Origin: a virus
Strand: one strand, 5' to 3'
Virus record (IMG/VR): IMGVR_UViG_3300007735_000722
Span: 1-40,567 of that record
DNA: 40,567 bases
This document shows, one piece after another, positions 30,080-36,952 of the stretch. Below the pieces are notes generated by a model. It did not search any database, had not been told where the DNA came from, and saw nothing but the letters and a program-made list of their open reading frames with translations. The position numbers were made by a program, and so were the translations under genes. Position 1 is the stretch's first letter, and every line of letters begins with the position of its first letter.

Positions 30080-30088
30080 AGTTTAGCA
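30080..30088 (-). promoter_or_regulatory. Extended -10 of the post-origin unit
   Basis: TGCTAAACT on the minus strand (88-80) has the TGn extension and a TAnnnT hexamer, and ends 7 nt before ATG 30072. The layout is the same as at the small-terminase gene. A TTTTGT at 17-bp spacing upstream could serve as -35. Confidence 0.4.
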
Positions 30089-30102
30089 TTCAAAAGAACT
30101 AC

Positions 30103-30206
30103 ACAAAATCGGCAGATATTCTCAACCCGGACAGGCGGCGAAGCCCGCCCCGAAGGGCGGGGCGAAATCTTGTTTCGCCCGCCTGCCTTGGAATATCTGG
30201 TTTTGT
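30103..30206. repeat. Nested 100-bp inverted-repeat structure
   Basis: From outside in: ACAAAA (103-108) with TTTTGT (201-206); CAGATATTC (113-121) with GAATATCTG (191-199); CAGGCGG (132-138) with CCGCCTG (179-185); then CCCGCCC-CGAA-GGGCGGG (144-161), or alternatively GGGCGAAA-TCTTG-TTTCGCCC (160-180); offsets are +30000. The DNA could extrude as a cruciform, or the RNA could fold as a branched structure. It lies in non-coding DNA beside three iterons, as at many replication origins. Confidence 0.85.
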
Positions 30207-30224
30207 TTCATTTATATTATAGGT

Positions 30225-30289
30225 GGTGAAACAGAGTAGGAGGCAAACTGGTGAAACAGAGTAGAACCCAAACAAGTGAAACAGAGTAG
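30225..30289. repeat. Three 15-bp iterons with 25-bp period (probable origin)
   Basis: GGTGAAACAGAGTAG occurs at 30225-30239 and 30250-30264, and AGTGAAACAGAGTAG at 30275-30289: start positions exactly 25 bp apart. A partial inverted copy, GTTTCAGCACC, follows at 30300-30310, and CTGAAACGCACC at 30383-30394. An AT-rich stretch (TTTATATTATA at 30211-30221) adjoins. Iterons, an AT-rich melting zone and an adjacent helicase gene are the parts of an iteron origin. The whole non-coding block is 30073-30393, otherwise empty of genes. Confidence 0.75.
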
Positions 30290-30393
30290 GCCGGTCCCCG
30301 TTTCAGCACCCCTTTTTACCATTTTAGGGCTATGTTTTTCAGCCCCAAAAACTGCCCACTAAATACCCCCAAATGGGTATATCTGAAACGCAC

Positions 30394-31806
30394 CTAAAAC
30401 GGCTTGTCGGCAGCCTTGTAAACATCCCCAAACTGCGTGCTGTCCTTGGTAATTCTCTTGGCCTCTACCAACCTCTTTAGGTACCTAGTCAGCGTGGGCT
30501 TGGGCATATTCATCTCTGTCTTGGCCTTTTCAGCCAGCTTGGCGTAAGTCGTCCCGCCCGGCTCAATCAGCGCAATCAATTCATTCTGGTCAAACTTGTG
30601 CTTGTCGTTCGTCTTTAGGTCGTCTGGGTTCTCTTCGGGAGCGTAGGTCATCAGCGGATAACTCCACTTCACGCAGAAGGGATCTACCGGCTTAAAGTCC
30701 CTAACCGTGGCCTCCACCACAAACACCCCATCCTCCTGATGGTGAGAGAGTACCAGAATGGTGTCCGGGTCTCTGGCAAACACCCCGGACCCGCTCATCC
30801 TGTCTATGCTGCTCTTCTTGGTGCTATCCCCCTTGGCAAAGTGGTGGCCAAAAATGACCGCCACATTTCCCTCTACCGCAATCTTATCCATCTCATTCAT
30901 CAGCTCTGCCATGTCCCCGGCGCTGTTCTCATCCTTGCCGCCGTAGAGCTTGTAAATCGGGTCAAAGATGACCACGTCATATTCCTTTTTGGCCAGCTTC
31001 TCTATGATCTTAGGCCGTAGCTTGGCCAAGTCTGCCGAGTATCCCCGCAGGTTCCAGATATGCAGGTTGGACGGCATCTCAATCCCCTTGGCCTCGCATA
31101 TCTTTCTTAGCCTTGCCCGGAAGCTCCACTCCTTGATCTCAAAGTTGATAAACAGCACCCGCGCTTCCCGCGTGGCAAAGTTCCACCATTTGATTGCCTT
31201 GGCCAGACTGATGGCCAGGTCCATGAGCGTCCAGGTCTTCATGGATTTGCTGGTGCCGCCCAAGACCATCTTGCATCCCTTGTGAAGCAGTCCCGCAATC
31301 AGCTCGTCGGGTTCGGGTATGTCGTGGCTGTCCAACTCCGTGGCTGATTGAATGTCGGGTAGTCCATTCCTCGAAAACCCAAGCGTCCTGACCTTGTCCA
31401 CCAGCCCTCCGGCCACCTTGTCGATGTCGGCCTCCTTGTCCTCAACTGCCAACAAAGCCGCATAAGCTGACTCTTGGATGCGCCTTCTGGCTGCCGCCCG
31501 CTTTAACCTATCTAGCCAGAACCCAAACGTGGCTACTGCAACTGACCCGCAAAGCACCTTCTCGCTGAATAATCCAACTGCCCCGCTGCCCAGCTTCTCG
31601 GTGACGTGTTGCCCCATGGCGACTGCGTCCAGCGGAACGCCTTTTTTAATTGCCTTGGCCACCTCCTTGCCCACGGGTTGCCAGTAGTTATCCGGGTTGG
31701 TCAGTCCCTCCCGGTCCCGCTCTAGGAGCGTTGGCTCGGTAAATACCGCCGACAGCACCGACCATTCGGCGTCCTCATCGCGGGCGGGTTGATAGTTGGG
31801 GTTCAT
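30394..31806 (-). CDS. Replicative helicase, RepA-like (RecA-fold ATPase)
   Basis: A 470-aa protein. Residues 1-140 resemble a DnaB-type N-terminal helical domain. The RecA/AAA_25 core follows: Walker A GGTSKSMKTW (183-192, K190), Walker B YDVVIFDPIYKL (276-287), then FGHHFAKGDS (319-328) and the SGSGVFARDPD arginine-finger region (338-348). Residues about 405-465 form a winged helix (LTRYLKRLVEAKRIT). This is the architecture of RSF1010 RepA-like hexameric helicases and related phage proteins. The ATG overlaps the stop of a 37-aa ORF, and the iteron block lies immediately downstream. It likely unwinds at that origin. Confidence 0.82.
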   Translation of the reverse strand: MNPNYQPARDEDAEWSVLSAVFTEPTLLERDREGLTNPDNYWQPVGKEVAKAIKKGVPLDAVAMGQHVTEKLGSGAVGLFSEKVLCGSVAVATFGFWLDRLKRAAARRRIQESAYAALLAVEDKEADIDKVAGGLVDKVRTLGFSRNGLPDIQSATELDSHDIPEPDELIAGLLHKGCKMVLGGTSKSMKTWTLMDLAISLAKAIKWWNFATREARVLFINFEIKEWSFRARLRKICEAKGIEMPSNLHIWNLRGYSADLAKLRPKIIEKLAKKEYDVVIFDPIYKLYGGKDENSAGDMAELMNEMDKIAVEGNVAVIFGHHFAKGDSTKKSSIDRMSGSGVFARDPDTILVLSHHQEDGVFVVEATVRDFKPVDPFCVKWSYPLMTYAPEENPDDLKTNDKHKFDQNELIALIEPGGTTYAKLAEKAKTEMNMPKPTLTRYLKRLVEAKRITKDSTQFGDVYKAADKPF

Positions 31807-31916
31807 AAAATTACATCCGGCTTTGTTTCATGCCTTGGGAACAAGAGCGGGGCGGGAGGAACCTCGACCGCTTGCCGCATAAAAACCCAGGGTTGCAGGA
31901 TCTCCCTGCACACCAT
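31803..31916 (-). CDS. 37-aa ORF coupled to the helicase
   Basis: From ATG 31916, MVCREILQPWVFMRQAVEVP and onward ends in TGA overlapping the helicase ATG (ATGA), like the rest of this operon. No Shine-Dalgarno is apparent. It fills an otherwise non-coding gap of 123 bp between the GT9-like gene and the helicase. It could be a coupling leader peptide. Confidence 0.45.
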   Translation of the reverse strand: MVCREILQPWVFMRQAVEVPPAPLLFPRHETKPDVIL

Positions 31917-31929
31917 ACGCCGGTTGAAA

Positions 31930-33048
31930 TTACTTCGTGGCCTGTCCCTCCATCGCCTTCCTGGCCTTCTCCACAATCATGTCCGCCGTGATCGCCCGGA
32001 TTGCGTTGCAGTAAAACTGCGTCCCCTTGGTTCGGTTGGTTGCATCCTTGCACTTGGCTTGTGGTAGCCCCATCTGCGGGTGGCAAGGGGCGTGCGGGCA
32101 GACCTCGCCGACAAAGATGGGGTGCGAGTTGGGGTAATAGAGGCACCGATCCTCTGGGGCGTAGCTACCCCATAGGCTGACCGTAGCTGTATCCAGCCCA
32201 GCGCTGGCGTGCAGCACCGCGCTATCCGGGCAGACCACAAACTCGGCGGCTTGCAGGACGGGGAAAAGGCTTCGGAACTGCGAGGTGCAGTTGAACAAAT
32301 CAAACACCCGCTTGTGTGAGACGCGGAAATCCACCGACGGGCTGGCCCCCACCGGCACCGCATGGAAATCTGGGAAGGCTTCAAGCAGCGCCAGCACCGC
32401 CTCTTTACCCATCTCCGGCGGATAGCTCCTGGTCGGTCCGCTGGCACAGACGTGATAGACAAAGTAAGGCTCTGGTATCGGCCACTTGTTAGCCTTCTTT
32501 AACTCATCCAAATCCGTGGCCACCACCGTCAGCGTGGGGCGCTTGTAAATGGGATCGACCTTGACCTCATCCGTCTCGGCTCCCATCCATCGGTACACGC
32601 GGTCAAAGAAGTTCCCCGGCCCCGTCCCTAGCTCTGTCCCCATGACTTTCCCGCTGAACAAATCATCCAGCGGAACGTGTGCGTCATACATATCCCAAGC
32701 CTCTGCCGTTGGGGGCAGGGGAAGCATCCTTGCGCCCAACCCCCCATAGAGCGTCAGGTTCCTAGCCGGAGCGTAAACGTCCACAATCCCTCCAGACTTT
32801 TCTACCAGGTAACGAATGATGCCTGTCGCCATGATGGCGTCGCCTAGTGCGCCCGCCCGGTACACTGCCGTTGCCCCGCCCACCGACCTGCCCGGATGGT
32901 AGGGCTTGATCTTGTGCGGGCAGGGGAGGAAATCTTGGTTAAACGGATGGCCGCTTAACTCGTCGGGCAGCACATAGGTGGTGAACGGGTAACAGTAGTT
33001 GTTGTCGATCTGGTGAATGCCGGGAGTTTTGTTGACCCACAGCTTCAT
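31930..33048 (-). CDS. Glycosyltransferase family 9-like (heptosyltransferase-like)
   Basis: A 372-aa protein from ATG 33048 (ATGA overlap with the HTH gene). It shows the GT-B pattern of GT9: AVYRAGALGDAIMATGIIRY (61-80) near the N-terminus, and in the C-terminal half FVVCPDSAVLHASAGLDTAT (270-289) and SLWGSYAPEDRCLYYPN, where the donor sugar-nucleotide is bound. A cysteine cluster (CPHAPC, AKC, YC; about 316-346) is added at the C-terminus. Cellular GT9 enzymes add heptose to LPS core. In a phage it may alter host LPS, or glycosylate DNA or virion protein. Confidence 0.75.
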   Translation of the reverse strand: MKLWVNKTPGIHQIDNNYCYPFTTYVLPDELSGHPFNQDFLPCPHKIKPYHPGRSVGGATAVYRAGALGDAIMATGIIRYLVEKSGGIVDVYAPARNLTLYGGLGARMLPLPPTAEAWDMYDAHVPLDDLFSGKVMGTELGTGPGNFFDRVYRWMGAETDEVKVDPIYKRPTLTVVATDLDELKKANKWPIPEPYFVYHVCASGPTRSYPPEMGKEAVLALLEAFPDFHAVPVGASPSVDFRVSHKRVFDLFNCTSQFRSLFPVLQAAEFVVCPDSAVLHASAGLDTATVSLWGSYAPEDRCLYYPNSHPIFVGEVCPHAPCHPQMGLPQAKCKDATNRTKGTQFYCNAIRAITADMIVEKARKAMEGQATK

Positions 33049-33500
33049 CGCCTGCCCCCTTGGTAGCCTTGGTATGGCTGCCAGTTGTGCTTGGCCGCGT
33101 GGCACACCGCCGTGTGGTTACAGCCCCAGGCCCGCGCAATCTGCTGAAATGTGTAGCCCTGCTCCCGCTGGATGCGCCACAAGGCCCACCGCTTTTGGGC
33201 AATGGCCATGCGCCGGTTGCCTCCGCCGGTCCGGCGCTGTCCCCGCTTCTTAAGGCTTGGCCGAATCTTTAACTCCTCTGGCACCACGATGTCGGCCTCA
33301 TCCAGTATCCCGGCGATTACCGTCTTGGCCTGCTCCTCGTTTTGCTGACGAATCACCGCCCGCCCCGTGGCCAGTTCCACTCTGAGTTGCCGCAAACTTT
33401 CCACGGTTTGTTTGAGTTGCAGTTCCAGTTCCTCGTTCTTTCGTTCTGCCTGCGCCACCCGGTAGGTGAGGGTGGAGATGGCTGGGTCGATTGCGTTCAT
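33045..33500 (-). CDS. Coiled-coil plus HTH DNA-binding protein, DnaA-domain-IV-like
   Basis: 151 aa. Residues about 10-60 form a coiled coil (NEELELQLKQTVESLRQLRV); residues 60-85 a linker; 85-105 a basic stretch (KKRGQRRTGGGNRRMA). Residues 112-140 (GYTFQQIARAWGCNHTAVCH) resemble the DnaA domain IV HTH core (IGxxFGxxHTTVxxA). ATG 33500 overlaps the methyltransferase stop (ATGA). Dimeric DNA binding is likely. It is a candidate initiator binding the iterons near 30.25 kb, or a transcription regulator. Confidence 0.6.
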   Translation of the reverse strand: MNAIDPAISTLTYRVAQAERKNEELELQLKQTVESLRQLRVELATGRAVIRQQNEEQAKTVIAGILDEADIVVPEELKIRPSLKKRGQRRTGGGNRRMAIAQKRWALWRIQREQGYTFQQIARAWGCNHTAVCHAAKHNWQPYQGYQGGRR

Positions 33501-34981
33501 TTAGTTTCCTCCTTGTTTGTGGTTGAAAAAGCTACAACCTTGGCAATCCTCTCCCCAATCCACCGCATACACGGAACGGCCATCGAATTGCCCAGAGCCT
33601 TATACCTAGGCCCGTCCGGGCATTGGTCGGCTGGCTTGTTTCGCCAAGGGATCAGCGTGTGTTCGTCGGGAAAGCCCTGAAGTCGCTCGCATTCTTTTGG
33701 CGTCAGTCTGCGGACGGCCATTCTGTCTTTTGGGTTTATCACCCCGCCGGTATGGTTGATGTCGGATCTGGACGATGAGATGGCTTGAGACTTTTCGTTG
33801 ATTGTCTTGTTGTAGCAATCCACGGCCATCACCTTCGCCCCGCTGGTGTTGGTCCCGCCCACCGCCTGCGTCAGTGTTGCGGACACATCGCCGTCGATTG
33901 TTTGGTTGTAAACATCCACGGCAACGGCAACTAGCGGCGTTCCTCGCCCAGTACCGTCCTCGCTGGCATCAAAGCCAACCCCTCGCAACGAATGCGCTAT
34001 GGCGTGCTTGTCGCCCTTGGTCAGAGTTGGTGCCGGATCGCCCGGCTTGCCTACGCCAAGACCGTTGCCCTTGCCGTCCTGCTTGTCGCCGCGCTTGCCG
34101 GCGTTGCGGGTGGCCTGATCGTGGATGGGGATGGCCTGCACCAACCCAGATCCGCCTTGCGAGAACAACTCCTGATTAGAATACCCAATCGCACCAGTGT
34201 TGAAGGATTGGTTGAGTGTGGGATGGACGCCAGATCCCTCCCAGTGTGATTTCTTTTCGGCAACCAAGTCAGTCGCATCTTTGTAGTCCCTAGCCTTCAT
34301 GGCCGATGCGGTTCCATCGTCCGAGTATTCCCCGAACGCCTGCATCCTGAATCCTCCCGCTATGCCACCTGCTCCAACGCCTTCTTGAGCATTGGGGGAA
34401 GCTCCTTGCCCCGCTTCTCGGCTCGGCGGAGAATCCCGGCGCACGCTTTCGGACTCAAATAGAACCTTTGCGGCAAGCTCCCAGTTTCCAAGGTGGCCGA
34501 CAACGAACACACGACGGCGTCTTTGGGCCACTCCGAACCATTGAGCGTCCAAGACCCGGTAGGACCACCCATACCCCAACTCCCCCAACGCCCCGAGGAA
34601 GGAACCAAAATCCCTTCCTCCGTTGCTGGACAGGACGCCGGGGACATTCTCCCAGACAACCCATCGAGGCCGGAGACGTTGAGCGATTTCAAGAAAGGTA
34701 AGCATGAGTCCTCCCCTTGGGTCGTGGAGTCCCTTCCTAAGTCCTGCGACTGAGAAGGATTGGCAGGGCGTGCCTCCGACCAGAAGGTCAACTGATCCGC
34801 TTGGTATATTCCATTGCTCATGTTTGGTCATGTCTCCGTAGTTGGGAACCTCCGGCCACCGATGCTTCAGCACGGCTGCTGGGAATGGTTCGATTTCTGA
34901 AAATGCGACCGGCTCCCATCCAAGCGGCTCCCACGCCACGCTGGCTGCCTCGATGCCAGAACAGACGGAAAGGTATTTCAT
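33497..34981 (-). CDS. DNA (cytosine-5) methyltransferase
   Basis: A 494-aa C5 methyltransferase with motif I SVCSGIEAASVAWEPLGW (5-22), motif IV GGTPCQSFSVAGLRKG (69-84, catalytic C73), motif VI VVWENVPGV (108-116, E111), motif VIII QRRRRVFVVGH (153-163), and motifs IX-X near the end (RRLTPKECERLQGFPD and YKALGNSMAVP). A 250-residue variable target-recognition region, with Gly/Asp-rich insert, separates VIII from IX. ATG 34981 overlaps the upstream stop (ATGA). No cognate restriction enzyme is evident. It probably protects phage DNA from host restriction. A second ORF lies in another frame at 34360-34821. Confidence 0.92.
   Translation of the reverse strand: MKYLSVCSGIEAASVAWEPLGWEPVAFSEIEPFPAAVLKHRWPEVPNYGDMTKHEQWNIPSGSVDLLVGGTPCQSFSVAGLRKGLHDPRGGLMLTFLEIAQRLRPRWVVWENVPGVLSSNGGRDFGSFLGALGELGYGWSYRVLDAQWFGVAQRRRRVFVVGHLGNWELAAKVLFESESVRRDSPPSREAGQGASPNAQEGVGAGGIAGGFRMQAFGEYSDDGTASAMKARDYKDATDLVAEKKSHWEGSGVHPTLNQSFNTGAIGYSNQELFSQGGSGLVQAIPIHDQATRNAGKRGDKQDGKGNGLGVGKPGDPAPTLTKGDKHAIAHSLRGVGFDASEDGTGRGTPLVAVAVDVYNQTIDGDVSATLTQAVGGTNTSGAKVMAVDCYNKTINEKSQAISSSRSDINHTGGVINPKDRMAVRRLTPKECERLQGFPDEHTLIPWRNKPADQCPDGPRYKALGNSMAVPCMRWIGERIAKVVAFSTTNKEETK
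34360..34821 (-). CDS. 153-aa ORF overprinted on the cytosine methyltransferase gene
   Basis: Same strand, different frame, within methyltransferase codons about 54-207. The sequence has the look of a family I know from phages and metagenomes: QLTFWSEARPANPSQSQDLG near the start, then MGGPTGSWTLNGSEW, VCSLSATLETGSLPQRFYLS and SPKACAGILRRAEKRGKELP, ending LPPMLKKALEQVA. Such proteins are annotated near dcm genes. Translation is not proven: the pattern could be a conserved shadow of the methyltransferase motifs (its PSQSQD segment lies over TPCQSF). No good Shine-Dalgarno precedes the ATG; GGAG is about 14 nt upstream. Confidence 0.4.
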   Translation of the reverse strand: MSNGIYQADQLTFWSEARPANPSQSQDLGRDSTTQGEDSCLPFLKSLNVSGLDGLSGRMSPASCPATEEGILVPSSGRWGSWGMGGPTGSWTLNGSEWPKDAVVCSLSATLETGSLPQRFYLSPKACAGILRRAEKRGKELPPMLKKALEQVA

Positions 34982-35181
34982 TTGCACAAATGACACGGAT
35001 GTTTGCCATTCTTAATCTGCTCATCCCGCTTGGCGTACTGCTCGGCTCGCTCCCGGCATTCCTTGGCAATGCGCTTGGCCATGCCGATGCGGGTCAGTGC
35101 CATGCGCGGCTTGTCTTCCTTCACCGACTTCTCAGCTCTGGTCAGGATGTCCTCAATCCAAGACAGGCGCTTTAAGCTCAT
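34978..35181 (-). CDS. Hypothetical helical protein (67 aa)
   Basis: ATG 35181 overlaps the upstream stop (ATGA). MSLKRLSWIEDILTRAEKSV continues as one long charged helix (RMALTRIGMAKRIAKECRER) and ends in HPCHLCK, a CxxC-type pair near the C-terminus. Family not recognised. Its own stop overlaps the methyltransferase start. Confidence 0.6.
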   Translation of the reverse strand: MSLKRLSWIEDILTRAEKSVKEDKPRMALTRIGMAKRIAKECRERAEQYAKRDEQIKNGKHPCHLCK

Positions 35182-35387
35182 GCCGCCCTCACAAACTTCC
35201 CGGTGGTCAGGTCTAGGTTCCATCCGTTGCCCTGGAAGGCGTCATAAAGAAGCTGGTTAATCAGCGTGGCGTTGTGGCCTAGCTCGCGGGGAAAAAGCTG
35301 GCCTGGTTCAACCGCGCTGTCTTTAAGCATCAGCTCAAAAAACTCCACGTCATCGCGTGTGATTAAGCGGTGGCAAAGGAGCTTCAT
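35178..35387 (-). CDS. Hypothetical protein (69 aa)
   Basis: ATG 35387 overlaps the upstream TGA (ATGA). MKLLCHRLITRDDVEFFELM, then GHNATLINQLLYDAFQGNGW and a C-terminal DLTTGKFVRAA. Small alpha/beta protein of unknown role in the coupled early operon. Confidence 0.6.
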   Translation of the reverse strand: MKLLCHRLITRDDVEFFELMLKDSAVEPGQLFPRELGHNATLINQLLYDAFQGNGWNLDLTTGKFVRAA

Positions 35388-35548
35388 GGATGCCTCACTT
35401 CCGTTTCCTGCGTTCCCCACTCCCGCCCGGTGGAGTCGGTGTAGTAGATGTTTCCGTCCCCGTCCTCCTCATGCCTGACCAGCCACTTGCCAGCGGGGAT
35501 GACTTCTCCGCTTGGCACGATGATTGGCTTGGATTCGTCTAGGCTCAT
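35384..35548 (-). CDS. Hypothetical protein (54 aa)
   Basis: ATG 35548 overlaps the upstream TGA (ATGA); longer ORF starts upstream lie over the preceding gene in another frame. MSLDESKPIIVPSGEVIPAG, then KWLVRHEEDGDGNIYYTDST: small acidic beta protein. Function unknown. Confidence 0.55.
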   Translation of the reverse strand: MSLDESKPIIVPSGEVIPAGKWLVRHEEDGDGNIYYTDSTGREWGTQETEVRHP

Positions 35549-35766
35549 GGGTAGTGCGGGGCAGGGGGCTTGGGCATTTCGGTCAGCCCGTAGGTGGCGT
35601 TCTCGCAGCGACGACAATCCTTAAGGTCAAAGTCCAAAACGTCCCCGGTCTGCAACATCACCGTGAAAACCTTGTTGTGGTCGGCCCCGTAATCCGTCAC
35701 AAGGAAGGCCAAGCCCTCGCCCTTGGGAGTCATCAGCCAGACTTCGGGATTGAGTTGCAGCATCAT
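35545..35766 (-). CDS. Hypothetical protein with CxxC (73 aa)
   Basis: Begins at ATG 35766 (ATGA overlap with a 28-aa ORF), with GGAGG nearby. MMLQLNPEVWLMTPKGEGLA leads into a beta domain (FLVTDYGADHNKVFTVMLQT) and KDCRRCENATYG, a CxxC pair. The 122-aa longer reading overlaps two small membrane ORFs and was rejected. Unknown role. Confidence 0.6.
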   Translation of the reverse strand: MMLQLNPEVWLMTPKGEGLAFLVTDYGADHNKVFTVMLQTGDVLDFDLKDCRRCENATYGLTEMPKPPAPHYP

Positions 35767-35849
35767 TTCCCCTCCCGGTTGCACCAGATAATCAAAGCCC
35801 CCAGCACCATTCCGATGAGTCCGCAAAGGCCAACAAGCAGGTTTCTCAT
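35763..35849 (-). CDS. 28-aa membrane peptide
   Basis: MRNLLVGLCGLIGMVLGALI then IWCNREGK: one hydrophobic helix followed by a short basic tail. It is linked by ATGA overlaps on both sides, which is strong evidence that it is translated despite its size. Function unknown. Confidence 0.6.
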   Translation of the reverse strand: MRNLLVGLCGLIGMVLGALIIWCNREGK

Positions 35850-35986
35850 TTGAGCCTCCGCAGTGCCTCAACCAGCCAGCCGATTGCAAAGCAGGCCAAA
35901 AGGAAAACCCCAATCAGCACGCCAAAGACAAGCGCGAGCTTGAAGGTGAGAATGGCAACTGCGCCCATAAACTCTAGGAACGGCAT
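35846..35986 (-). CDS. 46-aa membrane protein
   Basis: A GGAGG site lies 5 nt before ATG 35986. MPFLEFMGAVAILTFKLALV, then FGVLIGVFLLACFAIGWLVE: one long or two short membrane segments, ending in a basic tail (ALRRLK). Its stop overlaps the start of the 28-aa peptide (ATGA). Two adjacent coupled membrane peptides in the early operon may act together, for example in superinfection exclusion; this is inference. Confidence 0.6.
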   Translation of the reverse strand: MPFLEFMGAVAILTFKLALVFGVLIGVFLLACFAIGWLVEALRRLK

Positions 35987-36288
35987 ACATACCTCCCGAT
36001 CACCTTCCGATTGAGGGTCGCCTGATCCACTTTAGCCCCGGCAAGGCGACACCAAAACAGTACCGTCCCGTCCTTGAAATCACGGACCAGTCGTTTGATT
36101 GCCGGGATTTTGCGATAACAAAGACAATCGGAGAGGCGGTGACGCGGTGCGCCGATGACCTTGAGTCCTTTAAGAATCTTCCTGCGATTGAGGAGATGAA
36201 TGTCCAGAATTGCTCTAGTGGCGATTTCGCCCGCCAACTGCTTGTACCTCTCATTGATGTCTCCTTTGGCTAGTGCTTCCGAGTGCAT
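35974..36288 (-). CDS. Hypothetical basic protein (104 aa)
   Basis: AAGGA lies ahead of ATG 36288. MHSEALAKGDINERYKQLAG continues to IATRAILDIHLLNRRKILKG and ends RKVIGRYVCRS. A basic alpha/beta protein. A longer ORF upstream has Gly/Arg/Pro-rich composition and was rejected. It overlaps its downstream neighbour by 13 nt, whose Shine-Dalgarno lies in its last codons. Confidence 0.55.
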   Translation of the reverse strand: MHSEALAKGDINERYKQLAGEIATRAILDIHLLNRRKILKGLKVIGAPRHRLSDCLCYRKIPAIKRLVRDFKDGTVLFWCRLAGAKVDQATLNRKVIGRYVCRS

Positions 36289-36506
36289 TTCTTTTTCCTT
36301 GTGCCAGCCCTGTCCTGGCACCAGTGGGCGTAGGCGTTCCATAGCTCGGCGGCCTGGACGGCCTCGTCCTTGGTCTTGAAAACATCCGTGATTGGGGGAA
36401 GCCCGTTGGCCGGTTCCGCCCCCCAAAGCCGTGGGCCAATCACGTTTCCCATGGTGGTTCTAAGCCTCCACGCCCCGCACTCTTGGACGACCATCACAAA
36501 GGTCAT
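36270..36506 (-). CDS. Hypothetical protein (78 aa)
   Basis: ATG 36506 overlaps the TGA of the XF1762-like gene (ATGA). MTFVMVVQECGAWRLRTTMG, then ITDVFKTKDEAVQAAELWNA, a small alpha/beta fold with a basic tail (GTRKKKCTRKH). Function unknown. Confidence 0.55.
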   Translation of the reverse strand: MTFVMVVQECGAWRLRTTMGNVIGPRLWGAEPANGLPPITDVFKTKDEAVQAAELWNAYAHWCQDRAGTRKKKCTRKH

Positions 36507-36952
36507 ATGCAAACCGCCTCCCAGCGGTATTTGGGTTCTTTGTAAACTTCCTGTTCCTTGCGGCTGCGGTTAGGCCGAGTCCAACTTTGAGCCTTACAAT
36601 CCGCCGCCTTTTTCCATCCGGCTCCGCGCAACGAATCACCGCTTTCTGATTGCAGGGTGTAAGTCAAAATCTTTTGACCACCCATCGCCTGCCAAACCCG
36701 GCGAGCAGCAGAATAAAGAAAAGAACAGGTATTTCTTGGGGCATTTGGCGCTACTACAAGACGAGTAATTTCTGCCTGTAGGGCTTTATCGAGCAGTCTT
36801 GCTACTGGTCGGCCAACGATTACGGCACCCACAAGTTCGCCATTGTGTTCAGCGCCTATTGCAAACTTTCCTCCGTGAGTAGGAGCGTTGTGTCTATGGT
36901 GTTCGCCAACCACCTGATTGGCCTCACGAATTGTGATAGGCACAACCTTCAT
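36503..36952 (-). CDS. XF1762-family protein (GNAT-like acetyltransferase)
   Basis: 149 aa from ATG 36952 (ATGA overlap). MKVVPITIREANQVVGEHHR, then KFAIGAEHNGELVGAVIVGR, PVARLLDKALQAEITRLVVA and FLYSAARRVWQAMGGQKILT, and TYTLQSESGDSLRGAGWK closely match the XF1762 family, which is common in phages and related to GNAT acetyltransferases. The substrate is unknown. It follows the GT8-like gene directly. Confidence 0.75.
   Translation of the reverse strand: MKVVPITIREANQVVGEHHRHNAPTHGGKFAIGAEHNGELVGAVIVGRPVARLLDKALQAEITRLVVAPNAPRNTCSFLYSAARRVWQAMGGQKILTYTLQSESGDSLRGAGWKKAADCKAQSWTRPNRSRKEQEVYKEPKYRWEAVCI

Noticed and set aside
30225-30289. CRISPR array (three evenly spaced repeats)
   Set aside because: Repeats are only 15 bp with 10-bp spacers, far too short, and no cas genes; iterons fit better.
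30321-30350. Terminator hairpin after the helicase (GGGCT...AGCCC)
   Set aside because: The 5-bp stem has a 9-nt loop and no T tract on the transcribed strand.
31811-32146. 111-aa minus-strand ORF over the GT9-like gene end
   Set aside because: Out-of-frame with the GT9-like gene, Pro/Gly/Arg-rich; the 37-aa ATGA-coupled ORF explains the gap better.
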